From contig NZ_BCQF01000001.1 of assembly GCF_001544295.1 (NCBI RefSeq), forward strand, positions 124,001 through 188,000: a stretch of DNA of 64,000 nt. Direction: 5' to 3'. Positions 34,644 through 44,761 of the stretch are shown in pieces. The notes under the pieces were generated by a model. The model was not told the DNA's origin. It ran no database searches and saw nothing but the letters and a program-made list of their open reading frames with translations. Within the stretch, counting starts at the first letter, position 1. Every line of letters starts with the position of its first letter. Origin of the DNA: Enterococcus pseudoavium NBRC 100491 (lineage in GTDB: Bacteria; Bacillota; Bacilli; Lactobacillales; Enterococcaceae). The position numbers and the translations under genes were made by a program.

Positions 34644-35472
34644 ATTTTTCTAACTGTTTTCGTTGAATTAGAATCCGCAGTCGGCGTACGCCGTTTAATA
34701 TTAGAAACAGCAAAATAAAGCCTAACGTAATCGTTGCGCCTGGCGGTGTATCTAAATAATACGATCCGGTTAACCCCCCGATCATCCCGACGAACCCCAC
34801 TAAAACACTGATTAAGATAACGATATTAAAACTTTTGCCGACGCGCATTCCGATGGCAGCTGGCAACACCATAATTGCTGAGATCAGCAATGCCCCAGCA
34901 ATTGGGATCATAATGGCGATGGCAACCCCAGTGACAATATTGAAAATCATCGACATGATACGCACAGGCAAACCATCAACTGCGGCAATGTCTTCATCAA
35001 ACGTCAAGACGTACATCGGGCGCTTGAACAGGAAGAACAGGATCCCAACTAGTACAAATAGAACGCCTAAAAAGACAACTTGCTGCCAAGTGATGGTTAC
35101 AATCGAGCCAAATAAATAGGATTGGATGCTCAGCGCGGAATTTCCCGGCGCTAAACTCATTAAGACTAACGCAATTGCCAACCCTGCCGCCATCAGAATT
35201 GCAATCGAGATTTCCGAATAGGAACTGTACATATTTTGTAAATACTCCATGATAATCGCAGCAATAACCACTACTAGCAAAGTAGTTCCGGTCGGATTCA
35301 AGTTTAAGAAAAAACCTAGGGCAACGCCGGCCAAAGAAACATGGGATAATGTGTCCGCCATCAACGACTGACGGCGAATGACTAGAAATACACCTAACAT
35401 TGGTGCGATTCCGGCAATAAAGATCGCGGCTAAAAAGGCCCGTCTCATGAACTCATATGAAAGCAACGCCAT
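34642..35472 (-). CDS. adcB: Zinc ABC transporter permease
   Basis: A 276-residue membrane subunit of the zinc importer, cluster C metal permease family (ABC-3), with about eight hydrophobic segments and the family sequence [15 protein letters not shown] near residue 40. The start overlaps the end of adcC by 28 nt; AAAGGAG lies inside adcC, eight bases upstream. It is the last gene of the adcACB operon. Confidence 0.93.
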   Translation of the reverse strand: MALLSYEFMRRAFLAAIFIAGIAPMLGVFLVIRRQSLMADTLSHVSLAGVALGFFLNLNPTGTTLLVVVIAAIIMEYLQNMYSSYSEISIAILMAAGLAIALVLMSLAPGNSALSIQSYLFGSIVTITWQQVVFLGVLFVLVGILFFLFKRPMYVLTFDEDIAAVDGLPVRIMSMIFNIVTGVAIAIMIPIAGALLISAIMVLPAAIGMRVGKSFNIVILISVLVGFVGMIGGLTGSYYLDTPPGATITLGFILLFLILNGVRRLRILIQRKQLEK

Positions 35473-36125
35473 TGAGAATTCTCCTTTCGTACCAACCGAA
35501 TATGCCGATCAATATATTTTTTAGTATCCTCGTGGTCGTGGGTGATCATTAAAATACTCTTTCCGTGGGCATGAGCGCTATGCCGCAACAGCTCGTAAAA
35601 GGCGTTGCGAGATTTTTCGTCCATCCCCGTCGTTGGTTCATCTAAAATCATCAAATCAGGATTCTTAGCAAACAAACGCGCCAAGCTGATCCGTTGTTTT
35701 TGTCCGCCTGACAGTTCACCCACTTTTTTCTCGCGCATATTCCACATATCAACCGATTCTAGCGCCTTCTTCACATGTTCGTGATCTCGCTCGCTTAATT
35801 TTTTAAACCACTTCCCTTGAGGATAACGGCCTGATTCAACCAATTCTAAAACGGTACTGGGAAATCCGACATTAAAAGAGGCGACTTGTTGCGGAATATA
35901 GCCGATACTTAATTTTTTCCCTTGATCATTTTTCTTTGCAATCGTAACTTTTCCACTGCTGGGTTTTAATAAACCTAATGTCGCTTTGATCAATGTCGAT
36001 TTTGCGGCACCATTTTCTCCAGTCAAAATGACAAACTCTCCTGGATCAACGTGATAAGATACATTTTCTAAAACGGGTTCGTTGTCATAATAAAACGAGA
36101 GGTCTTCCACTTCAATATACGACAC
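35445..36125 (-). CDS. adcC: Zinc ABC transporter ATPase
   Basis: The 226-residue ATPase for zinc uptake. Walker A reads GENGAAKST (about residues 36-44), with Ala where most ABC proteins have the last Gly; I believe this form recurs in AdcC proteins. The Q-loop, [20 protein letters not shown] and ITHDHED are intact. It lies between adcA and adcB, overlapping adcB. Confidence 0.93.
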   Translation of the reverse strand: MSYIEVEDLSFYYDNEPVLENVSYHVDPGEFVILTGENGAAKSTLIKATLGLLKPSSGKVTIAKKNDQGKKLSIGYIPQQVASFNVGFPSTVLELVESGRYPQGKWFKKLSERDHEHVKKALESVDMWNMREKKVGELSGGQKQRISLARLFAKNPDLMILDEPTTGMDEKSRNAFYELLRHSAHAHGKSILMITHDHEDTKKYIDRHIRLVRKENSQWRCFHMSS

Positions 36126-36153
36126 GTTTGTCTCTCCTTTAAGAAGCGAGCGA

Positions 36154-37119
36154 TTAATGAATACTTTCCTTCAAAGCGGTCAAATTATCCCGCATGACAG
36201 AAAGATAGTCTTCGCCTGCTTTGATTTGTTTTTCCGTTAAACTTTCTAACGGATTTAATACTTCTAATTTAACTCCGGTCTCTTTTGATAATGTTTCTGC
36301 AACTTTAGATGAGGCATTTTCCTCGAAGTAAATCACTTTAACCTCGTGGTCTTCCACATAATGTTTCAATTCGCTTAAGCGACTAGGGGAAGGCTCTTGA
36401 TCTGGCGAGATTCCCGCGATTGCTTCTTGTGTTAAGCCGTATTGTTTGGCCAAATAGCCAAAAGCCGCATGCTGCGTGACAAACGTTTTGTTTTTAGCAC
36501 CTTTAACTGCTGCTTGATATTCTTGATCGACTGTTTTTAATTCATCAATGTAGCTTTCCGCATTTTTCTCAAAAACAGCCTGATCTTCTGGATATTTTTT
36601 ACTTAGCTGATCTCGAATCGTCTCGACTTCTTTGATCGCTAATACCGGATCTAGCCAGACATGGGGATCTAAATTATGGTCATGACTATGTTCTTCAGGC
36701 TCTTCTGCAGCATGATCGTGAGCCTCTTCATGATCATGCTCCGTTCCTTCCATTAACGTGATGTTTTGGGAAGCTTTGATGATCTCAGTTTTTTTCGTAT
36801 CAATTGTATCCGTTAAATTCTCCGTCCAAGTTTCTAGTTCTGGACTGTTGTAGACAAACACATCGGCATCCGCAATTTTTGCCAAATCTTTAGCAGAAGG
36901 TTCAAAATCATGGGGCTCGGTTCCAGCTGGAATCAGCAATTCTACCTGGCCTTTGTCACCAACTACTTGTTTGGTGAATTCATACATTGGATAGAAAGTC
37001 GTCATCACTTGAATTTTTCCATCCGCGGCAGTCTCCTTTTGATCTTGTCCGCCACAAGCCGTCAATAAAACTGATAATAACATAGTTCCCAACAGTAGTA
37101 GTCCTTTTTGCATTTTCAT
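36154..37119 (-). CDS. adcA: Zinc-binding lipoprotein of the Adc importer
   Basis: The 321-residue cluster 9 metal-binding protein. A lipoprotein signal with lipobox LTAC (Cys22) precedes the metal site histidines in EPHDFEPS (H70), DPHVWLD (H153) and [10 protein letters not shown], and an acidic His-rich loop (residues 128-148, [20 protein letters not shown]) typical of zinc carriers. No C-terminal ZinT domain is present. It is first in the adcACB operon, behind a Zur-type box. Confidence 0.95.
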   Translation of the reverse strand: MKMQKGLLLLGTMLLSVLLTACGGQDQKETAADGKIQVMTTFYPMYEFTKQVVGDKGQVELLIPAGTEPHDFEPSAKDLAKIADADVFVYNSPELETWTENLTDTIDTKKTEIIKASQNITLMEGTEHDHEEAHDHAAEEPEEHSHDHNLDPHVWLDPVLAIKEVETIRDQLSKKYPEDQAVFEKNAESYIDELKTVDQEYQAAVKGAKNKTFVTQHAAFGYLAKQYGLTQEAIAGISPDQEPSPSRLSELKHYVEDHEVKVIYFEENASSKVAETLSKETGVKLEVLNPLESLTEKQIKAGEDYLSVMRDNLTALKESIH

Positions 37120-37191
37120 CTATCTAAACACCTTCTCTTCTTATTTTAAGACAAGAACCAATGTATCAGATGTTTTTCTATCCGTCAACAC

Positions 37192-37220
37192 AAAGCGTAA
37201 ATTTTACGATTTAAATTATA
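37192..37220 (-). promoter_or_regulatory. adc operon promoter with Zur-type operator
   Basis: On the minus strand a TATAAT box (37215-37220) is followed at once by a 21-bp palindrome at 37192-37212 (arms AAAGCGTAAA and TTTACGATTT around a central T, one mismatch). This matches the Fur-family Zur box of Gram-positives, with TCGTAA-like half sites. Its position over the start site suits zinc-dependent repression. A second half-site, AAAACGTAAAA, lies near 37232. Confidence 0.65.
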
Positions 37221-37324
37221 ATAAAGCTTTTAAAACGTAAAATAAATGACCCTTCATTCATATGAAGAGAGAGACCTGTATCCGATTCATCGATGTACTT
37301 TTGTTATTTAAAACGAAATCATAC

Positions 37325-37360
37325 AAAAAAAGTATTATTCCCAAAATCGGAATAATACTT
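37325..37360 (-). terminator. Terminator after ispE
   Basis: On the minus strand AAGTATTATTCC/GGAATAATACTT with a 7-nt loop, followed by a T-run. Confidence 0.85.
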
Positions 37361-37401
37361 ACATGTCTCCTGTGATTGACGTTAACGCTAGGTAACCATT
37401 T

Positions 37402-38253
37402 CTATTTCAGTGTTCTAACTAAATAGACTTCCTCACAAAAACCTTTCAATGCATTAACGACATGCTTTGCTCGTGAGTACTTATGACAAAGCGCGTAGAC
37501 AGTCGGACCGCTGCCACTCATCATGGCAGCATCAGCTCCATATTTCAACATCCGATCTTTCAGCTGTTGGATGACTGGGTGCTTTTTAATTGTGACGACT
37601 TCCATCGAATTCCCTAGGTTTTCGGTCATCTTCTGATAATCATTTTCTTCAATCGCTGAAACCAAGGCTGGTATATCGGGGTGGTATAAATCCTCCATCA
37701 CAATCTTGGCAAAAATTGTTCGCGTCGAAACACTCATGCGTGGCTTGACAACTACGACCCAACATTGAGGCATCGGAGCGATCGGAGTCACTTTTTCGCC
37801 AAATCCTTCTACCAAAGAAGTCGTTCCATAGACACAATAAGGGACATCTGATCCCACTTCTGCGCCTAACTGTGCTAACTCTTCAACTGACAATCCCAAA
37901 TTCCACAAACGATTCACTGCCCGCAAAGCTGCTGCTGAATCGGTCGAGCCTCCGCCTAACCCAGCAGCTACTGGAATCTCTTTGTGGATTTTGACTCGCA
38001 GGCCTTCTTTTATGTCAAAACGCTCTTTAACCAACTCCAGCGCCTCATATACGTGGTTTTTTTTATCCGTGGGTAAAAAAGCCTTGTTGGTCTCAATGAT
38101 AATTTTATCTTCTGGAATTTCTTCTAAATACAAACGATCCGCTAGATCGATACTTGTCATGACCATCGCCAATTCATGCAAGCCATCCGGCCGTTTGCCT
38201 AAAATATCAAGACCCAGATTGATCTTTGCTGGGGCCTTCTCCATAATTTCCAT
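37402..38253 (-). CDS. ispE: 4-diphosphocytidyl-2-C-methyl-D-erythritol kinase homologue
   Basis: A 283-residue GHMP kinase with KINLGLDILGKRPDGLHEL at the start, the ATP loop PVAAGLGGGSTDSAAALRA (about residues 93-111) and MMSGSGPTVYA near the end. In the MEP route it phosphorylates CDP-methylerythritol, but no other MEP gene is in this window and Enterococcus uses the mevalonate route. Its true substrate may differ. GGTGAG precedes the ATG. The gene order with adc and purR is conserved in enterococci, from memory. Confidence 0.92.
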   Translation of the reverse strand: MEIMEKAPAKINLGLDILGKRPDGLHELAMVMTSIDLADRLYLEEIPEDKIIIETNKAFLPTDKKNHVYEALELVKERFDIKEGLRVKIHKEIPVAAGLGGGSTDSAAALRAVNRLWNLGLSVEELAQLGAEVGSDVPYCVYGTTSLVEGFGEKVTPIAPMPQCWVVVVKPRMSVSTRTIFAKIVMEDLYHPDIPALVSAIEENDYQKMTENLGNSMEVVTIKKHPVIQQLKDRMLKYGADAAMMSGSGPTVYALCHKYSRAKHVVNALKGFCEEVYLVRTLK

Positions 38254-38347
38254 TTTCTCACCCGTTCAAATTTTTCACTAGACGATTCTATCATAGCCCA
38301 TCCTAAAAGTATAGATAATTCATTTTAGCATAGGCACTCCAAATTAG

Positions 38348-38376
38348 TTGAATAATTCTGCCTGAGGCCTTACCAT
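38348..38376 (+). promoter_or_regulatory. Probable hsp20 promoter
   Basis: TTGAAT (38348-38353), 17 bp, TACCAT (38371-38376). No CIRCE or CtsR-type operator was seen. Confidence 0.45.
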
Positions 38377-38431
38377 TAATTAAGAACTACTAGCTACATG
38401 AGCGTCTCATTACAAATTAGGAGGGGTATGT

Positions 38432-38836
38432 ATGAAACTACTACCGAAAAATGATTGGTTAGACGGCGAAGAATTAGTAGGCAAGTTGATGAATAGCTTC
38501 TGGGATGATCGAAAAATGAATGTCGATATTCGCGATCTGGATGATCACTATGAAGTGAAGGCGGACTTACCCGGGTTTGAAAAAGCGGAAATCGCTGTTC
38601 AGTACAACAATGATATTCTTTCGATCGATGCTGAACACACTACTGAAAATGAAGTTAAGGATGATGGTCGCTTCGTTCGCAGAGAACGCTCTAGCAGTGC
38701 TTATCATCGCCAATTCGTAGTCAAAGATATCTTGGAAGAAGCGATCAGTGCTAAATTTGAAAATGGCGTGCTCACTTTAAACCTGCCTAAAGCAGATTAT
38801 CAGGAGAAAAAAGGGAAAACCATTACAATTGACTAA
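38432..38836 (+). CDS. Small heat-shock protein, Hsp20/alpha-crystallin family
   Basis: A 134-residue ATP-independent holdase chaperone. A short N-terminal arm is followed by the alpha-crystallin domain (about residues 30-125: VDIRDLDDHYEVKADLPGFEKAEI, FENGVLTLNLPK), with the A-x-x-x-N-G-V-L motif intact. AGGAGG lies seven bases before the ATG. It is monocistronic and converges with mprF over a shared terminator. Confidence 0.94.
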   Translation: MKLLPKNDWLDGEELVGKLMNSFWDDRKMNVDIRDLDDHYEVKADLPGFEKAEIAVQYNNDILSIDAEHTTENEVKDDGRFVRRERSSSAYHRQFVVKDILEEAISAKFENGVLTLNLPKADYQEKKGKTITID

Positions 38837-38842
38837 TTACAA

Positions 38843-38875
38843 AAAAGGACAAGCCAGTAATCGGCTTGTCCTTTT
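38843..38875. terminator. Two-way terminator between hsp20 and mprF
   Basis: A 13-bp perfect stem AAAAGGACAAGCC/GGCTTGTCCTTTT with a 7-nt loop. Confidence 0.88.
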
Positions 38876-38882
38876 ATATTTC

Positions 38883-41444
38883 TTATACCTCAATCATTTC
38901 TTCAGAAATAGTCGCTCCCTTATTTTTCCCACGACCAATCAGCAATAATAGTTGCAAGGCAGAAAATAGGAAACTACTATCTTTCATGTAGGCAAAGTAT
39001 CTAGGCCGCCAATGGTCGACATAGATGGTCTTTTCCTCCGCTACTTGCTGAAAGGCATAGATCGAATGACCATATTTGTAAATCAAGTTCATGATCCGTT
39101 CCCCTAAAAAGGCGAAAGAAGTTTCCCCAACCTTCGCTAGCGGAGCCATTCCTTGATAGACCTCGCGATAGCCCTGTACCTTTAATTCATCCATTAAATG
39201 CAGCTTCAAGAAGGTGGGTAATTCATTAGGGACATTATTTCGAAACCGTAAAAGATCGAAGGACGCTTTCTCTTGGTTAATCGGCTGTTCGGTAATAAAA
39301 CCGACAATCCGGTTTTGCGGATCACGAGCGATTCCGATCTTACTCGTCTCAAGATAGTCGCGGTCAAAGGAACCTACTGAGAAACATTTTTCTTTTTCCC
39401 CATTCAACCATTCATCTGAGATTTCCTCAAGCTCATCAAAAACTTCTTCCGGGAGCTTATCGAAATAGCTAAATTGATAGCCTTCATTTGCTAGCCGCTT
39501 GAACTCGAAGCGATCAGAAAAAACATCATGTTCGTGTTGGGTAAAATCAGTCACCCCAGTTTCTCCAATCTTATCAAAGTGAAATCCAAGATCATGTAAA
39601 AGCAACACATACTCTTCCGATATTTTATAAAATGCCAACTGATAGCCTAATTTATCCGCGTGCTCCATAAAAGCAATAGTGGCAGTCTGCCATTTTGCTG
39701 GATTGCCAACTGGATCGCCTAAGACAAAACACTTATTGGCCCGAGTTTGAAAACCAAAAATAATTTGATCATTGCCATTTTCTTGATAATAAAAATACTG
39801 ATAACCTGGTACCCGCAAATAATGACTAGCTGGAGTTCCACCGTAGCGATTCACCAAATAGTTAAAGCGCTTCTCATCCCACATGGCCCCTAGTCTCGTT
39901 TCACTTTGGGTTAAGTATTGATATAAAATAGCTAGACACAAGATCGATAAAATTAACCCGACCAACCCGGAAAACCAGATTTCTTCTGATGGAAAAGCAA
40001 AATATTTCGTAGCTAAGCGTTGCGTGCTCCAAATTTGACCGCTATGATAACCTGCCACAGCGTAGAAAATAAACAGCAACCCGAATAAAATACCATCAAA
40101 AGCTAGGGCTCCCCAAGAATAAACAAATTGTTCCCGATAAAATTCCTTCCGTGACATCCAGACGATCAATAGGATAATCAGATAAACAACGATCAAACGA
40201 ATCGAGGCCGTTCGCGCTACCGTATTGACAATCCCAAAAATCAGTAATAGGATTGTCGGCCAAAATGCGCGTTTTACTTTTTGCGAAATCCCACGAGCAA
40301 ACCCTAATAGCAAAAAGCCCATTAATAAATTTAACGTCTGATCTAAAAAATCAAAAGAGAAGGGCAGCAGTACCTGAAACAGGCGACTGATATTAGAAAG
40401 ATTGGTTAAAGTCGATAATAATATCATCATGATTCCAGCAAAATAGACGGCGCTAACCATCACTACGTGGGCAAATTTTTGCGACAACAGCCGCGGTAGA
40501 TTGTCAAAGTAACGATTCAATTTGACACTCGTATTGGTCAAAAAGATGACGATCCCAGTGACAAAAGGAATCAAATAATAAAAAATTCGATAAAATAAAA
40601 TCCAGACAACTGCTGTACTTTGATCCAATCCAAGATGACCTAAACCTAAAATCATCATAACATCAAATGTTCCGGCACCTCCAGGGACCATTGTCAACAT
40701 CCCTAACCCGGTGGCGATGACAAACATCGGATAAACTTCACCGGCGTTTAACTGGGCACCCATCAAATAACCGACGGCTAAAAAGACCAGCAACGCCCCT
40801 AGCCATTGACCTAATGAGGCAAGATACAATTCAAAAATCTGTTTTAAGCGAAACTCTTTAAAAATGGTCCGACGTCGGCCATAGACAAACACAAATAAAA
40901 TTGGAGCAAACGCTCCACCCGCTAATAACCAAAAACGATAACGGACAAAGGGATTTTGGGTTCGGAAGAAAATTAGATCTAAAGAGGTGATAAAGGCCAT
41001 CATCGATAGACCCGCCAACATAAAGAGCGCGATCTTAGAGATCATTGCCAGCACTTTCTTCTTCTCCATCCCCTTACCATAAAAGCTGGAGCGTAAACTA
41101 ACGCCGACAACTCCGCCGAAGCCAGCTAAATTATTGATAGTATTAGTCGTCCAAGCAGAAACTAACCATTCTTTGCGGTTCATCCGTGGGCGCCCGGCCG
41201 CTTCCAGTGTTGTGATTGCCACGTGATCATATAAAAGCATGGGCAGAACACCACACAGACCGACTCCCAACATGCTTAATAATGCGAATTGATTCTGTTG
41301 TTTGATCGTTAACCAAACCGTTTGCCAGCTCATTCCATGGGCAATATTTTTCACCTGATTAGCGACGAAAAATAAAACGATCCCAAAGAAAATAATTTTG
41401 AGTAAGGTGGCATGCCGTTTGAACCAGTGACTGATAGTCGTCAT
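38883..41444 (-). CDS. mprF: Phosphatidylglycerol lysyltransferase/flippase
   Basis: An 853-residue enzyme that adds amino acids from aminoacyl-tRNA to phosphatidylglycerol and flips the product, lowering sensitivity to cationic peptides and daptomycin. About 13-14 hydrophobic segments occupy residues 1-510, and a DUF2156 acyltransferase-type catalytic domain fills the rest (GDPVGNPAKW, RNNVPNELPTFL). This is full length. In enterococci the MprF2 type makes Lys-, Arg- and Ala-PG; specificity cannot be read here. It is monocistronic. Confidence 0.94.
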   Translation of the reverse strand: MTTISHWFKRHATLLKIIFFGIVLFFVANQVKNIAHGMSWQTVWLTIKQQNQFALLSMLGVGLCGVLPMLLYDHVAITTLEAAGRPRMNRKEWLVSAWTTNTINNLAGFGGVVGVSLRSSFYGKGMEKKKVLAMISKIALFMLAGLSMMAFITSLDLIFFRTQNPFVRYRFWLLAGGAFAPILFVFVYGRRRTIFKEFRLKQIFELYLASLGQWLGALLVFLAVGYLMGAQLNAGEVYPMFVIATGLGMLTMVPGGAGTFDVMMILGLGHLGLDQSTAVVWILFYRIFYYLIPFVTGIVIFLTNTSVKLNRYFDNLPRLLSQKFAHVVMVSAVYFAGIMMILLSTLTNLSNISRLFQVLLPFSFDFLDQTLNLLMGFLLLGFARGISQKVKRAFWPTILLLIFGIVNTVARTASIRLIVVYLIILLIVWMSRKEFYREQFVYSWGALAFDGILFGLLFIFYAVAGYHSGQIWSTQRLATKYFAFPSEEIWFSGLVGLILSILCLAILYQYLTQSETRLGAMWDEKRFNYLVNRYGGTPASHYLRVPGYQYFYYQENGNDQIIFGFQTRANKCFVLGDPVGNPAKWQTATIAFMEHADKLGYQLAFYKISEEYVLLLHDLGFHFDKIGETGVTDFTQHEHDVFSDRFEFKRLANEGYQFSYFDKLPEEVFDELEEISDEWLNGEKEKCFSVGSFDRDYLETSKIGIARDPQNRIVGFITEQPINQEKASFDLLRFRNNVPNELPTFLKLHLMDELKVQGYREVYQGMAPLAKVGETSFAFLGERIMNLIYKYGHSIYAFQQVAEEKTIYVDHWRPRYFAYMKDSSFLFSALQLLLLIGRGKNKGATISEEMIEV

Positions 41445-41517
41445 CCTTCTACTCCCATTCTTTCTTTTCTTATACTCTATTTTAAAGGAATTACGCCTTG
41501 GACGCTATCCTTTTAAT

Positions 41518-41565
41518 TAGCGCGTTCCATCAAATATAATTTGTTATTTGAAGTATAGCGCGCTA
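41518..41565. repeat. Inverted repeat upstream of mprF
   Basis: TAGCGCG (41518-41524) and CGCGCTA (41559-41565) flank inner arms CAAATA (41531-41536) and TATTTG (41545-41550). It lies about 75 bp upstream of mprF in the 335-bp rny-mprF gap, which otherwise shows no gene. It could be an operator or a folded leader. Confidence 0.5.
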
Positions 41566-41743
41566 TTTTCTGAGCCTACTATACTCAATCTTAACGAAGG
41601 CCAAATAAGCGTGAGCCCTGCTTACAAAAAATATGACTCCTGCACAGACGCTGGCTTAGCACTGCTCGTAACTAGCAGCCCAAAAGACTTATTTACACAC
41701 GTATAAAAAAGTATGCCAGCTTCCCCCTTAGAAAACTACAAAT

Positions 41744-41771
41744 AAAAAGCCTCAAATAATTGAGGCTTTTT
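41744..41771 (-). terminator. Terminator after rny
   Basis: A 12-bp stem AAAAAGCCTCAA/TTGAGGCTTTTT with an ATAA loop. Confidence 0.88.
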
Positions 41772-41779
41772 ATAATTAA

Positions 41780-43336
41780 CTATTTGGCATAATCAGTTGC
41801 CCGTGTTTCACGGATAACGACTACTTTAATGTGTCCTGGATAGTCTAACTCATCTTCGATTCGACGACGAATGTCGCGAACTAAACGAGTCGCTTCTAAA
41901 TCAGAGATTTCTTCTGGTTTAACCATGACACGTACTTCACGGCCGGCTTGGACCGCAAAACTTGACTCTACGCCATCAAAGCTATTCGAAATATTCTCTA
42001 AGTTTTCTAGACGACGAATGTAGTTTTCCAGTGATTCGCTTCGGGCACCTGGTCTAGCTGCTGATACTGCATCGGCAGCGGCTACTAATACAGAGATGAC
42101 GGAAGTTGCTTCTGTATCTCCATGGTGAGAGGCGATTGCATTAATCACCACAGGATTTTCACGATATTTAGCGGCAAGTTCTGCCCCAATTTCGACGTGG
42201 GATCCTTCGATCTCATGGTCTAACGCTTTCCCGATATCATGTAGTAACCCTGCTCGTTGCGCTAACTGAACATTTTCGCCTAACTCTGCGGCTAAAACAC
42301 CAGTTAATTTGGCAACTTCGATTGAGTGATTCAATACATTTTGACCATAGCTGGTTCTGAAATGTAAGCGACCCAAAATCTTGATTAAATCTGGATGCAA
42401 GGTATGAGCACCCACTTCAAAGGCTGCTTGTTCCCCGTACTCACGAATCCGCTCATCCATTTCTTTGCGAGATTTTTCAACCATTTCTTCGATTCGAGCT
42501 GGATGAATCCGGCCATCTTGAATCAATTTCTCTAAAGTCATCCGGGCAATTTCCCGTCTGATTGGATCAAAACCGGATAGAACGACTGCTTCTGGTGTAT
42601 CATCAATAATCAAATCAATACCTGTCAGTGTTTCTAATGTCCGAATGTTACGGCCTTCACGTCCAATGATGCGACCTTTCATCTCATCATTTGGCAAGGT
42701 TACAACCGAAACCGTTGTTTCAGAAACAGCATCCGCACCACAACGTTGAATTGCCATCGCCAAAAGATTTTTCGCTTTGCGATCAGCTTCTTCTTTGGCA
42801 CGTTGCTCAGATTCCTTAACCATGACGGTTAATTCATGGTTCAATTCCTCTTCGGTCGTCTTCATAATTACTTCTTTCGCTTCGTCTCTTGTTAAAGAAG
42901 CAACCTGTTCCAATTTTGTTTGTTGTTCATCAATCAGTTGTTCTACTTCTTTTTCTCGCTCGTCAATTAATTGCTGTCTAGCACTGATTTTTGTTTCTTT
43001 TTCTTCCAGTGAGTGCTCACGTTTCTCAAGAGAATCATCTTTACGATCTAAAGTCTGTTCTCTTTGAAGCAAGCGATTTTCTTGCGATTTTAATTCTTGT
43101 CTGCTTTCTTTCAACTCACTTTCAACTTGTGCGCGATACTGCTGGTTTTCTTCCTTGGCTTCCAACAAAGCTTCTTTCTTTAAGGTCTCCGCTTCTTTAT
43201 TTGCATGCGTAATGATCCCTCTAGCAGTGTTTTGTGCCCCATCAATTTCTTTTTCATGGCGTGACTTTGCCCCCATGAAACCCAAACCAAGACCGACAAT
43301 TAAACCGATGATAGCGAGGAGAATAGGAACTAACAT
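41780..43336 (-). CDS. rny: Ribonuclease Y
   Basis: The membrane-anchored endoribonuclease that starts mRNA decay in Firmicutes. The ATG at 43336 follows GGAGG and gives 518 residues. An N-terminal membrane helix (about 1-23), a long charged coiled coil (about 30-200), a KH domain with [15 protein letters not shown], and an HD domain with [12 protein letters not shown] and HHGD are all visible. It works with PNPase, also in this window. Confidence 0.96.
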   Translation of the reverse strand: MLVPILLAIIGLIVGLGLGFMGAKSRHEKEIDGAQNTARGIITHANKEAETLKKEALLEAKEENQQYRAQVESELKESRQELKSQENRLLQREQTLDRKDDSLEKREHSLEEKETKISARQQLIDEREKEVEQLIDEQQTKLEQVASLTRDEAKEVIMKTTEEELNHELTVMVKESEQRAKEEADRKAKNLLAMAIQRCGADAVSETTVSVVTLPNDEMKGRIIGREGRNIRTLETLTGIDLIIDDTPEAVVLSGFDPIRREIARMTLEKLIQDGRIHPARIEEMVEKSRKEMDERIREYGEQAAFEVGAHTLHPDLIKILGRLHFRTSYGQNVLNHSIEVAKLTGVLAAELGENVQLAQRAGLLHDIGKALDHEIEGSHVEIGAELAAKYRENPVVINAIASHHGDTEATSVISVLVAAADAVSAARPGARSESLENYIRRLENLENISNSFDGVESSFAVQAGREVRVMVKPEEISDLEATRLVRDIRRRIEDELDYPGHIKVVVIRETRATDYAK

Positions 43337-43533
43337 TAAATCCACCTCCGTACTATCTTATTTACCTATCTGTAGTTTTTTGATAAACGAATACTTAATT
43401 ATCAATATGCCTACTTGCATATGTGTGGCTGTCACACAACTTTATTCTAATGTTTGTCTGATAGCGTGTCAACTTTATTTCTCTTTTGTCCGGTTCACTA
43501 ATTAAGCGCTTTGATTTATGAGAAAAAAGAGTG

Positions 43534-43575
43534 AAAAAAAGCCAATGATCTTGTAGATAACACTAGATCATTAGC
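43534..43575 (-). terminator. Terminator after recA
   Basis: On the minus strand GCTAATGATCT/AGATCATTGGC with one mismatch, followed by TTTTTTT. Confidence 0.83.
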
Positions 43576-43588
43576 ATTTTTTGTTTTT

Positions 43589-44638
43589 TTATTCTTCTAA
43601 GGGTAATTCTTCTTGTCCTGCTTCTTCAGCCTTACCCGCCTCTACATCTTCGCCGATTCCATAGGCCGCGCGAACCCGAGTAGCAACTTCAGCCATCATT
43701 TCTGGATGATCTGCCAAGTATTTCTTGGCATTCTCACGACCTTGGCCGATTCGATCTTCCTTATAGCCATACCAAGCACCACTTTTATCAATAATGTCTT
43801 GCTCAACGGCCATATCCAATAATTCGCCTTCTTGTGAGATTCCAAAGCCATACATAATATCAACTTCCGCAACTTTGAATGGCGGAGCAACCTTATTTTT
43901 TACAACTTTAATCTTTGTCCGGTTTCCGACAATATCCGTACCATTTTTCAACTGTTCGGCACGCCGGACTTCTAAACGAACGGTCGCATAGAATTTCAAA
44001 GCACGTCCCCCTGGAGTTACTTCAGGGTTCCCAAACATGACACCGACTTTTTCCCGAATTTGGTTGATGAAGACCGCAATCGTCTTCGTTTTATTGATAG
44101 AACCAGATAACTTACGCAAAGCTTGTGACATTAAACGGGCTTGCAAACCAACGTGTGCGTCCCCCATTTCGCCATCAATTTCTGCTCGTGGAACTAACGC
44201 TGCTACAGAGTCGATTACGATAATATCAACCGCACCACTAGAAACCAAGGCATCAGCAATTTCTAATCCTTGTTCGCCAGTATCTGGTTGTGAAAGCAGT
44301 AATTCGTCGATATTGACACCCAAACGCTGTGCATATTGCGGGTCAAGGGCATGCTCAGCATCGATAAAAGCTGCTGTACCACCATGTTTTTGAACCTCTG
44401 CGATTGCGTGCAAGGCAACGGTTGTTTTACCTGAACTTTCTGGACCATAAACTTCAATGATTCGACCACGCGGGTAACCACCTACGCCTAAAGCAACATC
44501 CAACGCCAAAGAACCACTTGGGATGGTTGAAATCTGTTGATCAACCTTTTCCCCTAATTTCATGATCGAGCCTTTTCCGTAATTCTTTTCAATCTTCTTC
44601 ATTGCAGCATCTAAAGCTGCTTTACGATCATTTGCCAA
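43589..44638 (-). CDS. recA: Recombinase A
   Basis: The strand-exchange protein and SOS co-protease; 349 residues. Walker A GPESSGKT is near residue 65, followed by [15 protein letters not shown] and the L2 loop region with [11 protein letters not shown]. The acidic tail is normal. The start codon is TTG (44638), eight bases after AGGAGG; no in-frame ATG lies nearby. It follows cinA, the usual cinA-recA order. I found no clear LexA box in the 120-bp gap. Confidence 0.97.
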   Translation of the reverse strand: MANDRKAALDAAMKKIEKNYGKGSIMKLGEKVDQQISTIPSGSLALDVALGVGGYPRGRIIEVYGPESSGKTTVALHAIAEVQKHGGTAAFIDAEHALDPQYAQRLGVNIDELLLSQPDTGEQGLEIADALVSSGAVDIIVIDSVAALVPRAEIDGEMGDAHVGLQARLMSQALRKLSGSINKTKTIAVFINQIREKVGVMFGNPEVTPGGRALKFYATVRLEVRRAEQLKNGTDIVGNRTKIKVVKNKVAPPFKVAEVDIMYGFGISQEGELLDMAVEQDIIDKSGAWYGYKEDRIGQGRENAKKYLADHPEMMAEVATRVRAAYGIGEDVEAGKAEEAGQEELPLEE

Positions 44639-44761
44639 TCGCTGATCCTCCTATTTCCTATAATAAATATGCTTTCCACATCATTATTTCTTTTTCAGTA
44701 ACCCTAGTTTATCGGTTTGATATCAAAAAAGCAAGCAAAAAACGAACAAACATTCGCGTTT

